Assembly (NCBI RefSeq): GCF_008312935.1
Contig: NZ_VSZO01000053.1
Span: 248,001 to 312,000, forward strand
Length of the DNA stretch: 64,000 nucleotides
Direction: 5' to 3'
Origin: Roseiconus lacunae
GTDB taxonomy: Bacteria > Planctomycetota > Planctomycetia > Pirellulales > Pirellulaceae
The notes beneath the pieces were generated by a model. It made no database searches, was not told where the DNA came from, and was given only the letters and a program-made list of their open reading frames with translations. Shown here piece by piece: positions 52,750 through 61,614 of the stretch. The position numbers and the translations under genes were made by a program. Numbering within the stretch: position 1 is the first letter of the stretch; the number at the start of each line of letters is the position of its first letter.

Positions 52750-52862
52750 TCGACCGAGATTCGCTCGCAGCGAATGAGACCGGTTTGATCGTCGACGTTG
52801 ATGACGACGCCGAATCAATAAATCGGAAAACGCTTCGCTGACAACTGTTCCAGCTTCATCGC

Positions 52863-52907
52863 AACCTCGCCCAATCGCTTCGATCGATTGCCATGGCGAG
52901 GTTTTTT
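52863..52907 (+). terminator. Rho-independent terminator after the Tyr-rich gene
   Basis: AACCTCGCC (52863-52871) pairs with GGCGAGGTT (52895-52903) and is followed by TTTTATT. It lies 114 bases after the stop of the 52351 gene. Confidence 0.85.
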
Positions 52908-52990
52908 ATTGCTCGTTGGACCCTGCGATTACAGGGGACCATACGACCATTTTCATTCGCCACCACTTTCTAGAATCGATGAGACGACCA

Positions 52991-53887
52991 ATGAAACGAA
53001 CACAACTAAGCGCGTCCCTTGCCGTGCTAATTCTATCGGCGGCAGCATTGATAACGCCATCCACTACGATCGCGGACGACGTCACGCTCCATCGTTTACT
53101 GACCGGACCTGACCGCTGCGATCATGTGATTTCGCTATTGATGCGTTACGGAGTCAACAATGACCGACAAACTCAATCAGAGATAAGGATGCATCACCCG
53201 TTAGGACCATTCCAAATGCCGGTGTCCGAACTGGGGGATCTACATCTTGTCTCGGTTGCTCAGCACGGCACGCCGCAGCCCGGTTGTGGGCCTGCGTTTG
53301 AGGTGATGGTCAAGAACTGCAGCACACGCGACGTTCATTCCCTGCGACTGACTGCGGTGGGGTTATTCGGCCGGATCAATCCTTGCAGTCCAAATCGGAC
53401 CGAGACGATCGCTTGTCTTGGCGCCGGGCAGACGGCTCAAGTGACGGTCACGTTGCCCGTCGAAGCTCTCGCGATGGGGCAATACAACGGTGCAGCCCTG
53501 CCGTTGAATCGGTTGCTGGTCGTTCTCGATAGCTACGATCAGTTTCTCGAATCGAACGAGGCGAATAACTTGCGTCTATTCGAACTGACGGAAATCCCGG
53601 CTGTCACGGTCGCCGAAGTTGCCTCGACGAGTATTGGCGTGAACACATCCGCCGGCGCCGCTTCGCAGGCATCGCCGACAATTCAACCTGCCCCGGCGGC
53701 GTCGTCTCAGGCAGCACCTGCCCAGACAACGCCTGCCCAAGAAGGACCGAATCAAATGGGATCGCCAGAGGCGACAACGCTTCCTGCTCCGTCGTCGGGG
53801 CAGGTTCCGGCGATTCGTCAGTCGGACCTTCAATCGGCGATCAATCAATTCGGGCAACAAACGACATCGGATCAGACTGTCGAATAA
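52991..53887 (+). CDS. Secreted CARDB-like protein with Pro/Ala/Gln-rich tail
   Basis: ATG 52991 is taken because it opens a signal peptide (KRTQLSASLAVLILSAAALI, ending at IADDV); earlier in-frame ATGs at 52916 and 52979 would lengthen the leader. Residues ~85-215 resemble a CARDB-type beta sandwich (PAFEVMVKNCSTRDVHSLRL, VVLDSYDQFLESNEANN). Four cysteines in the domain may pair. The last 80 residues are low-complexity Ala/Pro/Gln/Ser, probably extended. Function is unknown; CARDB domains are often adhesion or binding modules. 298 residues. Confidence 0.75.
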   Translation: MKRTQLSASLAVLILSAAALITPSTTIADDVTLHRLLTGPDRCDHVISLLMRYGVNNDRQTQSEIRMHHPLGPFQMPVSELGDLHLVSVAQHGTPQPGCGPAFEVMVKNCSTRDVHSLRLTAVGLFGRINPCSPNRTETIACLGAGQTAQVTVTLPVEALAMGQYNGAALPLNRLLVVLDSYDQFLESNEANNLRLFELTEIPAVTVAEVASTSIGVNTSAGAASQASPTIQPAPAASSQAAPAQTTPAQEGPNQMGSPEATTLPAPSSGQVPAIRQSDLQSAINQFGQQTTSDQTVE

Positions 53888-54252
53888 GCGGTTGCCAAAC
53901 GGGCATGAAGCAAGATTCGGCCAGCGGCGCCCCGGCGACAATTCGTCCGCGCTGCGGCTGAATTATCTATCCGGAAACACAAGCGACTCGGCATTCGAAC
54001 GTTGTTCTAGCGCAGGGTTGCCGCGGAAGCGTGATCCGGAAATCGAAGCATGCCAACGAGTGTGCCAGGATCGAGGGCTTTGGAGTCGGTTTTGGCGACG
54101 CAGACCCGGCGCAGGCACGTTCGGCCTGCCGTTTTCGGAATGGTTTTGGGGCGATCGAACGAGTGAAAAAACACCCCTGCATGGGCGAACAATCGCGTGC
54201 TAGGATCGTAGGGATTGAAACTAATTCGTACCGACTGTCCGACAGATTTGAC
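53888..54252. other. 365-bp spacer before the FKBP gene
   Basis: The frame of the FKBP gene stays open back to 54031, but that part lacks protein features and precedes the lipoprotein signal, so I treat it as untranslated. No repeat or RNA gene was seen. Confidence 0.45.
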
Positions 54253-54714
54253 ATGGCCGACCACTCGTTATCGTCTTCGCTTGTTCGTGTGTCCATGCTC
54301 TTAGGGATGTGTCTGGTAGTCGGGTGCTCGGCAGGCTACGGCCCTTCCAATTATGACCCCGACGCACCGACCGAGTTCACGACGACAGAATCTGGATTGA
54401 AGTACCGGATTTTGCGAAAGAGCGATAAGAAAAAGCCAGATGCGGGCAGCCACGTCAAGGTTCACTACATCGGGACACTCGATGACGGAACCGTCTTCGA
54501 CAGCACTTATGCGAAGGGAAAACCGGCGACGCTGAATCTTTACAACGTTGTGAAAGGATGGAGCGAAGGGATACAGTTGGTCGGGGAGGGTGGCATGATC
54601 GAACTGGAAATTCCGCCGGAGTTAGGCTACGGAGAATTAGGCCAACGCAATGCCGTACCACCGAATTCGACCATTCATTTCATCGTCGAATTGATTCGGG
54701 TTTTCGATCGGTAA
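54253..54714 (+). CDS. FKBP-type peptidyl-prolyl isomerase lipoprotein
   Basis: ATG 54253 opens a lipoprotein signal with the lipobox LVVGC near residue 22. The 153-residue product has a single FKBP domain: TESGLKYRILRKSDKKKPDA, VKVHYIGTLDDGTVFDSTY and IELEIPPELGYGELGQRN, ending with HFIVELIRVF. The family catalyses proline cis-trans isomerisation and helps fold exported proteins. The lipid anchor would hold it at the inner or outer membrane. A frame running back to 54031 is probably not translated. Confidence 0.92.
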   Translation: MADHSLSSSLVRVSMLLGMCLVVGCSAGYGPSNYDPDAPTEFTTTESGLKYRILRKSDKKKPDAGSHVKVHYIGTLDDGTVFDSTYAKGKPATLNLYNVVKGWSEGIQLVGEGGMIELEIPPELGYGELGQRNAVPPNSTIHFIVELIRVFDR

Positions 54715-54857
54715 CTGCGATTGCGAAACCGTGTTCGTGCCGGATCAGTGCGGTGATGTTATCAAAATGCCGCTCTAGTGATTCCTGCTTCGGCGTTCGC
54801 CAATTCTCAAGTAGGTGATCGGGTGCGTCTGTCGTTTGAGTGGTTGGTTCAATAATT

Positions 54858-57323
54858 CTAAACCAAACTGGTCGCGTCATCTCGGTTCGACATCACCAAG
54901 CTCATCGTTTGCAATTTTCGCAACACGTACTTGTACGCTTTAAACGCGGCGATCAGCCCCAAGCCGGTTGCGATCAGCGAGACCAACATGACGTCCCGCG
55001 CGTCAGCTTGACTGACGACCAACAGCGTGACGCCAAGGAGCGGAACTAGGCACGCGAGGTAGAGATGCGCTTCGCAGCGTGCTACCGTTTTGGTGAGTCG
55101 ATCATCGAAGCCCGGGTCGCGCAGCGTTTTCCGAACGAGCTTTGGATAAAGTAGCGATACCGCGTAAGTGGTGATGCCAAAGAACGGATAGATCGCGGCA
55201 ACACCGCCGCAGATAACATGCGACAAAAAGAAGTGGCTGAATTCACGACGCGAGATTTCTGGAAACATCAAACGCAGGATTAACGGATACAGCACTGCCG
55301 CCAAACACCACAGAAATCCGCCAATCACTGCGGCACGCTGGCCGAGTTGAAATGTCGCATCGATATCCGCTTCGGTCGCCTGATCTCCACGGCGAACCCG
55401 ATCGAGTCCGCGTGAGACTTGCTTGGTGTAAAAGACTACCAAGAATGCCGCCAACGGAAACGCGACCGAGTTAATGCAAAACGAAAGCGTTTCAAAGGTT
55501 GATCGCAGGCCTTCGACTTCTTGGAACAAATTGCCGAGGGTGTCTTTGAAGTTGTAGAAATAGCCATACACGCCGGCTAAAGCATTGGGAATCAAGATGA
55601 TCGCCGAGGTGATCAGCCATGGCGACCGCCGACCTAGCCATGCCAGAGGACTGTTCGGATCAGGATCGAAGATTCGTGCCGCTTCGGGGTTGAGCGCCAA
55701 CTTCAACCGGGCTTCGAACTCCGCGCCCGATCCGATTCGATCCTTTGGCTCGTACTGTAATGCGTCATGTAGAATCTGTGCGAGTAGTCTGCTGACAACA
55801 TCGTTTTCGGGGTCGTTGGGTGAATTGATGTGTCGTCGAGCATGCAGTTGCTGCTCCACCGCATCGATCCACGACTCCGGTGTGCCACGGCACTCAAACG
55901 GTCGCCGTCCTTGCCAGAGTTCCCAGAGAAGTATCGCCAGCGAATAAAGGTCGGCTTGCGGACCGACTTCTTCGGGAACCGTCACCGCCGTCGCCGAAAT
56001 TGCCCGAAGGTGTTCGGGCGCCATGTAGCCGATCGACCCTCCGAAGCTGCTGGCCGCTCCGGCGCGTCCGGCACTCCCGGCAAAGCTCACATTAAAATCG
56101 GCGAGCTTTGGAATGCCTTCGGCCGACAACAAGACATTGGCAGGTTTGACATCGCGGTGCATCACCCCGCGGTCGTGTGCGTTCTGTAACGCTCGACTGA
56201 GGTGGATTCCGATCCAGGCGACCGCCATCGGCCACGACAAACCGCTCAACTTGATTCGCAATGTCGATTGTTCTGGCACCGCCTGAGCGGTTCGCAATAA
56301 GGCACGATCGACCGCTTGCAGAATGATTTCGCCGCGACGATTGAATCGCCCGGTGTGTTTGACGATCGCGACGACGTCGGCAAGTGTTCCACCGGGATGG
56401 AACTGCATATACAGCAAATGCGATGGGGGATCGTCGAGCAAGCGTTGGTCGTAGACTCGGACGATGTTCGGATGATCAAATTGGGCCAGCGCTTGTGGTT
56501 CGTCGCCAGTTCCTTGCGAGACCTTCAACGCGACCAGTCGACTCATCGAATCTTGTCGCGCCAGATAGACATGTGCAAACGCCCCGCTGCCAAGCGTTTG
56601 CAGGATCACGAAGTCATCGATTCGCTGACCGATTTCAAACTCCGGCTGCTTCTTCTTATGCAGCACCGCCATTGTCGCTTCGGGCTTGGAACTTAGTTGA
56701 CCGCCGAGCATTTCGCCGATGATTTCATGGTGCTGGGGAAATCGGCCCTGATAGTCCTCCGCCTGAGGAGTTTCGCCGACGTCACGCCGCAGCTGAATTT
56801 CTTCCATCACCAAATCGAGCGGCACGCGGTCGAGCGGCATCACGTCGGGGAAATGTTCCAGCAGTGACTCGATCCGTGGTGGCCGGCCGTCGGTTTCGGC
56901 GCGACTGGCCATGTCAAGTTTGATCAGTTCGTTGAGCAGAAACCGCTTCGTTTCCACGTTCGATTCAGGCAGGAACTGACGCAAAAAGTCAGGCGAGTCG
57001 TCTGGAGTGGCGTCAAGGTAGGCTTCGAGGCAGGTTTCCAAGAGAGCATCGAGTCGGTCGCAGTCGTCGTTCGTTCCCGGCTGCTGCGCCCGATCGTTTA
57101 CCAAGTGGCCGTCGTCGGTGGGCTGTTTTTGGGCATCTTCGTTCTGCCTATTCTCGCTGTCGGCGCGAGCACAAAGAGCTGTCTCGGCCAACTGAGAGTC
57201 CGAAATCGATTGTGCAATGGGCGCATCGCCCTTCGATCGCCGTGTTTGCGGCGACGGGTTGGACGCGGCTCTCACGCGGGTTTGCGAGGGCCGCGGTGAC
57301 GCGTCGTCGTTTGCGTCAGGCAT
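54858..57323 (-). CDS. Membrane Ser/Thr protein kinase (DFN variant)
   Basis: ATG 57323 gives an 821-residue protein. The N-terminal 200 residues are disordered then helical (PRIESLLEHFPDVMPLDRVP is typical of planctomycete kinases). The kinase domain starts at LGSGAFAHVYLARQ; Lys is in VALKVSQG, catalytic HRDVKPANVLL is intact and APE is present (GYMAPEHL). The metal-binding DFG is changed to DFN (KLADFNVSF). The C-terminal 280 residues hold five to six transmembrane helices. Such kinases often pair with ECF sigma factors in planctomycetes; here the divergent ECF gene starts 140 bases away. Regulation of that sigma factor is inferred. Confidence 0.9.
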   Translation of the reverse strand: MPDANDDASPRPSQTRVRAASNPSPQTRRSKGDAPIAQSISDSQLAETALCARADSENRQNEDAQKQPTDDGHLVNDRAQQPGTNDDCDRLDALLETCLEAYLDATPDDSPDFLRQFLPESNVETKRFLLNELIKLDMASRAETDGRPPRIESLLEHFPDVMPLDRVPLDLVMEEIQLRRDVGETPQAEDYQGRFPQHHEIIGEMLGGQLSSKPEATMAVLHKKKQPEFEIGQRIDDFVILQTLGSGAFAHVYLARQDSMSRLVALKVSQGTGDEPQALAQFDHPNIVRVYDQRLLDDPPSHLLYMQFHPGGTLADVVAIVKHTGRFNRRGEIILQAVDRALLRTAQAVPEQSTLRIKLSGLSWPMAVAWIGIHLSRALQNAHDRGVMHRDVKPANVLLSAEGIPKLADFNVSFAGSAGRAGAASSFGGSIGYMAPEHLRAISATAVTVPEEVGPQADLYSLAILLWELWQGRRPFECRGTPESWIDAVEQQLHARRHINSPNDPENDVVSRLLAQILHDALQYEPKDRIGSGAEFEARLKLALNPEAARIFDPDPNSPLAWLGRRSPWLITSAIILIPNALAGVYGYFYNFKDTLGNLFQEVEGLRSTFETLSFCINSVAFPLAAFLVVFYTKQVSRGLDRVRRGDQATEADIDATFQLGQRAAVIGGFLWCLAAVLYPLILRLMFPEISRREFSHFFLSHVICGGVAAIYPFFGITTYAVSLLYPKLVRKTLRDPGFDDRLTKTVARCEAHLYLACLVPLLGVTLLVVSQADARDVMLVSLIATGLGLIAAFKAYKYVLRKLQTMSLVMSNRDDATSLV

Positions 57324-57463
57324 CAATGCATTCCTGTTTCCTTGCGTAACTCGCACGCAACGCGTTACCTTGTGCGGAGGGATGGGGCACGCGACGAGTG
57401 AAATCCAGATGCTCGAATTCCAAACGATTGGGGCCGCATGACGATGTCAACGGAAATTTTACA

Positions 57464-58102
57464 ATGACAGATGATTCAGCGAGCGATCAAGACCTTATCG
57501 ATCGGATCAAATCCAAAGATGAAACCGCTTTGGCGACTTTTCTCCAACAAAACCACGCCCAGCTTTGCGGTTTTGTTCGCTCGATTACCGGTGAGCACCT
57601 GCTGGCCGTTACCGAGATCGACGATTTGGTCCAAGACATTGCTACCGCGGCCGTCACCAGTTTAGCAACGGCGCCGCTCGATCAATACTCACCGATGGAT
57701 TGGCTTCAGCAAATCGCGCGGCGTCGTGTGGTCGATGCCCATCGCTTTCATTTTGACGCACAGCGGCGCGATGCCAATCGCCAGCAATCACTTAACGCAC
57801 CGTCCGGCGGTGGTTCATCCGGAGATTCGCCGGCATCACTCGAGCAAATGCTTTCGGCAAGCATGACCAGTCCCAGTGCCGTCTTCAGTCGGGACGTTCG
57901 GATGATGCGGATGCAAGAGGCGGTCGCTTCGCTCAGCGAAGAGCAACAGCAGGCGATCCAATTGCGATACGCCGATGGTTTGCCAACAAAACAAATTGCC
58001 GAACGACTCGGAAAGACTGACGTCGCAATTCGAGTCCTATTATCGCGAAGCATGCGACAGCTCGAAAAGGTTCTCGAAGACGTTCGCCCAACCCGTAACT
58101 AA
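57464..58102 (+). CDS. ECF-type sigma-70 factor
   Basis: ATG 57464 gives a 212-residue ECF sigma factor. Region 2 includes ITGEHLLAVTEIDDLVQDIA and the helix YSPMDWLQQIARRRVVDAHR; region 4 reads SLSEEQQQAIQLRYADGLPT followed by KQIAERLGKTDVAIRVLLSR. A Ser/Gly linker joins the two. No anti-sigma factor gene is adjacent; the divergent membrane kinase is the likely partner, as in other planctomycete ECF/kinase pairs. The 140-bp spacer should contain both promoters. Confidence 0.93.
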   Translation: MTDDSASDQDLIDRIKSKDETALATFLQQNHAQLCGFVRSITGEHLLAVTEIDDLVQDIATAAVTSLATAPLDQYSPMDWLQQIARRRVVDAHRFHFDAQRRDANRQQSLNAPSGGGSSGDSPASLEQMLSASMTSPSAVFSRDVRMMRMQEAVASLSEEQQQAIQLRYADGLPTKQIAERLGKTDVAIRVLLSRSMRQLEKVLEDVRPTRN

Positions 58103-58253
58103 AGTGATTTCAAAAGGAGCTGTGCTTGAAACCGCGAGCTAGCGCTCCGTGGCTTATCGGGAATTTCGACACGCAATCGATCACCACCACATCAGCGGTT
58201 GCGTGATCCATTTGACAATCACTACGCCTTGATTCTATTTACCAAATTCAAAC

Positions 58254-59024
58254 ATGAATGCTTTGTTGAACCTCGTCGTCCTAGTCAGTTCTTTCTTTTT
58301 CGCGGTACCGGTATGGTCCCAATGCGTGGGTGAATGGTCGCAGCAAACAGCGTGGGGAAATCTCCAAGCCAAAGGCTCGACGGTCACGATGACGGTGAAT
58401 GAATTGCCCAACGCTGGCTATGTCTCGCTGCCGCGGCTGAACAATCGCCTCGAATCGGTGACCGCAAAGGGCATTGCCGATGAACTTCGGTTCATTCCGG
58501 AAATCGATCACTGGCGTGTCTTTGTTCCCAAGAACGCGACGCTGCCACTTTCTATCGAAGTCAAGTTGCTCGAAAAAATCCGTCGCTGTGATGCGCCCTT
58601 CGTTGTCAAACCGTCCGAGAACGGAAAGGTAACATTGCCGGCTCACCACGCGGAAACTCAAGGCGAAAAACTACGTTTCGAACCACAACCGCATAAAAAT
58701 ACCATTGGCTACTGGACGGTTGCCAGCGATACCGCGACGTGGCAATTCGAAATCAATGACGCCCGCGAGTTTTCCGTGGTCGTTCATCAAGGTTGCGGGA
58801 AAGGTCAAGGCGGGAGTGAAGTCGAGTTCGTCGTGACCTCGCTTTCAGATCATTCCAAGCAAACGCTTCCATTGGTAGTCAAAGACACGGGGCACTTTCA
58901 AAATTTCGTCCCGCGAGAAATCGGTTCGCTGAAACTGGAAAAAGGGAAGTACCGCTTGGAAGTTGGCTGCAAGAAGCTTGCCAACAAAGCCGTTTGCGAC
59001 ATCCGGAAAATCGAATTGCGATAG
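58254..59024 (+). CDS. Secreted protein, unknown function
   Basis: The 256-residue protein has a signal peptide (LLNLVVLVSSFFFAVPVWSQ). The mature part is beta-rich; residues ~155-256 (NTIGYWTVASDTATWQFEIN, SVVVHQGCGKGQGGSEVEF) look like a carbohydrate-binding-type sandwich. Six Cys are present. No family recognised with confidence. It lies 150 bases after the ECF gene, same strand, and could be one of its targets. Confidence 0.7.
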   Translation: MNALLNLVVLVSSFFFAVPVWSQCVGEWSQQTAWGNLQAKGSTVTMTVNELPNAGYVSLPRLNNRLESVTAKGIADELRFIPEIDHWRVFVPKNATLPLSIEVKLLEKIRRCDAPFVVKPSENGKVTLPAHHAETQGEKLRFEPQPHKNTIGYWTVASDTATWQFEINDAREFSVVVHQGCGKGQGGSEVEFVVTSLSDHSKQTLPLVVKDTGHFQNFVPREIGSLKLEKGKYRLEVGCKKLANKAVCDIRKIELR

Positions 59025-59143
59025 GTTCGGGTGCGGCGGCAAGCAAACGATTCGCGTTTAACTCAATGATTGGGCGCCGCCTGCATTCCTATTCGGAGCT
59101 TTCGGCGAGCGCGGGGTCGCGATCGTGAGAGACGCCCCGACGA

Positions 59144-59599
59144 TCAGACGACAACCAAACTTTTGGTGAGGAAAAATTTGGTGTGGTCGTGCGAGTCCCA
59201 GTCGGGGATGCTGCCGGAGATTTGGTAGGCACAGCGTTGATAGAATTCCGGCGCTTGATAGCTCATTGTGTCCACGAACGCATAGACGCAGCCGCGTCGT
59301 ACTGCTTCGTCCTCGGCCGCTTGTAGAAGCCGACGGCCAACACCCTGACGGCGTGCCGATTCGGACACCGCCATGATGTCGATTCGCAGCCACTTCATTA
59401 CCGAGTTACCGATCAAGCCGCCCAGCAAACGATCGTTCTCGTCGTGGGCGGTGGTAAACAACGGGCGAGGCTGGAGAGCTTCATCGGAAGCGGCCCACCA
59501 AACTGGGTTTGCGGTTCGGTTAAAGTCACGTAGCCAATGATTTAACGTGTCACGTGTCTCAGCTGCGATGCTTTCGTCGGTTCGGATCTGAAGCGGCAT
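59144..59599 (-). CDS. GNAT-family N-acetyltransferase
   Basis: The 151-residue protein has the GNAT acetyl-CoA signature in AVSESARRQGVGRRLLQAAE (motif A, RRQGVG) and a typical motif B (RRGCVYAFVDTMSYQAPEFY, then QRCAY). It transfers acetyl groups to small molecules or proteins; the acceptor cannot be predicted. It follows the BON protein gene on the same strand with about 26 bases between. Confidence 0.9.
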   Translation of the reverse strand: MPLQIRTDESIAAETRDTLNHWLRDFNRTANPVWWAASDEALQPRPLFTTAHDENDRLLGGLIGNSVMKWLRIDIMAVSESARRQGVGRRLLQAAEDEAVRRGCVYAFVDTMSYQAPEFYQRCAYQISGSIPDWDSHDHTKFFLTKSLVVV

Positions 59600-59625
59600 T
59601 GCGGTGGCAAAGCAACGAGATTGAA

Positions 59626-59952
59626 TCAGCGAGAAATTTTCAGGTCACTGGCCACCGTTTCGACACCGGGAACCAAGCGTGCGGCCACGACGGCCAAGAC
59701 AGACTCTTCTCGCGAGGGAGCCTTTCCGTGCAACGTGACCTTGCGATCTTCTTGGGTGCATCTCAGGTCGGTGATCGATGCCACGCGTAGAACGGAGGCT
59801 TCGACTTTGCGGCAAATCTCATCAACGGTAGGGTTTGGAATCACGATCGTGGAAGCTTGTACAAGAGAATGGGTGACCTGGAGAAATCGGCTGCATACGC
59901 GCCGCACCGAAATCGGCAGCAAGGTGAGCTCACGTGCCCCAAAAAAAGCCAC
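59626..59952 (-). CDS. BON-domain protein
   Basis: This 108-residue frame starts at GTG 59952, but the start is uncertain and the true one may lie further in. The last 65 residues match a BON domain (ASVLRVASITDLRCTQEDRK, VTLHGKAPSREESVLAVVAA, GVETVASDLKISR). BON domains bind phospholipid or polysaccharide. It has no clear signal sequence. The gene lies just upstream of the GNAT gene, probably in one unit with it. Confidence 0.7.
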   Translation of the reverse strand: MAFFGARELTLLPISVRRVCSRFLQVTHSLVQASTIVIPNPTVDEICRKVEASVLRVASITDLRCTQEDRKVTLHGKAPSREESVLAVVAARLVPGVETVASDLKISR

Positions 59953-60204
59953 GACCGAGAATTGCCAATTTGATGGAACTCTACAACATCACGGGATTTC
60001 AATGGACACGAAGTCGGTTGGTGCGAACACAAATAACGAAATTTAGATCGAAAAAGGCCGACTTTCTCCGACAGCTTGCCAGATCGATTCGACGGAATCC
60101 CCGCCGATTTGTGAGATGTTAACAGTCCCACAGCAGGTGGTGGCAATTCAACGCCAGGGCTAATTGGACCGTCCAGTAGGCTCTGTGATAGGCCCATTCG
60201 GGCG

Positions 60205-61314
60205 TCACAGCGATGAAGCCATCGCAGGATCGGACTGCCACATGAACAGGAACGTTGGCATCGAACTACGGTCCATGCCCGGGATGTGAATCGGAAATAG
60301 CGACGGCATGGCGACACCATCGGGGACGCGGTCGAGCACCGTGTACGCATGGTTGTCCGTTCGGCGATACATCTGCACGGCCCAGTCGTCTTTCCGGTCA
60401 GCACGTCGTTTTGCCTCGGCGATCGCTTCGTCGATATAGCCGATTTGGTCGACAAGATGGACTTCAGCGGCATTGCTACCCGCGAAAACTTCGCCGTCGG
60501 TCCAAAGATCGCGATTGGTTTGCAGGTCGGGTCGGCGGCGGATGATTTGACCGATGAATCGCTGATGGAATGAGTCTGCAATCTGTTGCAGCATGTCCAG
60601 TTCTCCGGAAGCGATCGGGCGTTCGGGGGTGCCAGCGTCGATCTTTTCGCCGCTTTTGATCGGTGTCGACAAGATGTTGAACTGCCCCATCGTGTCTTCC
60701 AGGTTATAGACATTAAGGATAATCCCGACACCTCCGACCAGGCTTGTCGGGTGAGCAATGATGTGGTCACACTGGCTTGCCAAGTAATACGCCCCGCCGG
60801 TGCCAACGTCCATCACGCAGGCGACGATAGGAATCTTGCGTGTCTCACGCAGTCGCTCGATTTCTCGGGCCATGATGTCTGTCGCGGTGGCCCCGCCGCC
60901 GGGTGAGTTGATTCGCAGCACGACTGCCTTGACTCTTTCGTCATCGGTCACCGCGGCACATTTTTCTCGAAACAAAGCGACTGGGTTCTCGCTGGCGCTA
61001 AGCAATGCCGTCGCATTCCGATCGACTAAAATTCCGTCGACATCGATGATCGCAATCCGTTGGTCGTGCTTTTTTGCATCGCCATCGACAACTACAGGCT
61101 TTAGCGGGCTATCGCGTTTGTCGCCGCCGGTCAGGATTTCAGTTTGAAGTTTTCCATTGACGCCCATGTTTCCGGACAGAGACATGTCACCGTTCATTTT
61201 GCCTGACATTCGCATCGTCCCTTCATGCTTGAAGGGAACGCTTCGAACACGACAGCCCGTCAGCATTCCGGCAAACGCGAGAATCGTAAACGCTAAGCTA
61301 GTGCAGTGTTTCAT
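60205..61314 (-). CDS. S49 (SppA-like) peptidase family lipoprotein
   Basis: ATG 61314 opens a lipoprotein signal (SLAFTILAFAGMLTGC); an in-frame ATG at 61362 would add 16 residues ahead of it. The mature part is a 370-residue S49 protein with RIAIIDVDGILVDR, VLRINSPGGGATATDIM and IIAHPTSLVGGVGIILN. The nucleophile region reads VMDVGTGGAYYLASQCD: compared with SppA, the Ser position is Gly and a Thr precedes it by one residue, and the Lys region SGEKIDAGTPERP is also shifted by one. The proteolytic activity is therefore uncertain. It may be an inactive scaffold or a Thr variant. Confidence 0.88.
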   Translation of the reverse strand: MKHCTSLAFTILAFAGMLTGCRVRSVPFKHEGTMRMSGKMNGDMSLSGNMGVNGKLQTEILTGGDKRDSPLKPVVVDGDAKKHDQRIAIIDVDGILVDRNATALLSASENPVALFREKCAAVTDDERVKAVVLRINSPGGGATATDIMAREIERLRETRKIPIVACVMDVGTGGAYYLASQCDHIIAHPTSLVGGVGIILNVYNLEDTMGQFNILSTPIKSGEKIDAGTPERPIASGELDMLQQIADSFHQRFIGQIIRRRPDLQTNRDLWTDGEVFAGSNAAEVHLVDQIGYIDEAIAEAKRRADRKDDWAVQMYRRTDNHAYTVLDRVPDGVAMPSLFPIHIPGMDRSSMPTFLFMWQSDPAMASSL

Positions 61315-61614
61315 CTTTTGATTGGTAATTGCTGCAAGGCGTTTGCCACGATTGAATCGCATTCACCGGGACTCACGTCCGTCGGCTAATGGATCTGACG
61401 ATTTTCAATGCAGTGAAGCTTCGGTGCTGTTGCGGAGCAAAAGGCAACGATGTTAGTCCACCGTTGAATAAATTGACAAATCGTGATCCATTTCAGGCCA
61501 TCGCCGAAAAACGGACTTTCGTTGTTTGAAGATGGTTACACCGGAGGCTGCTTGACTTGTCACGCCTCCGTGGTCGCTTTGGCAAGATCAATCCGAAGTT
61601 AAACTTATAAAAAC

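Noticed and set aside
54031-54252. Upstream in-frame extension of the FKBP gene
   Set aside because: It precedes a standard lipoprotein signal and would bury it; the extension shows no conserved features.
59841-60806. 321-codon minus-strand frame overlapping the S49 gene
   Set aside because: It is a different frame of the same strand across the S49 coding region and shows no domain.
61375-61395. Possible decayed palindrome right arm near the S49 start
   Set aside because: Only a short part matches (GTCGGCTAAT) and no left arm is present; too weak to list as a copy.
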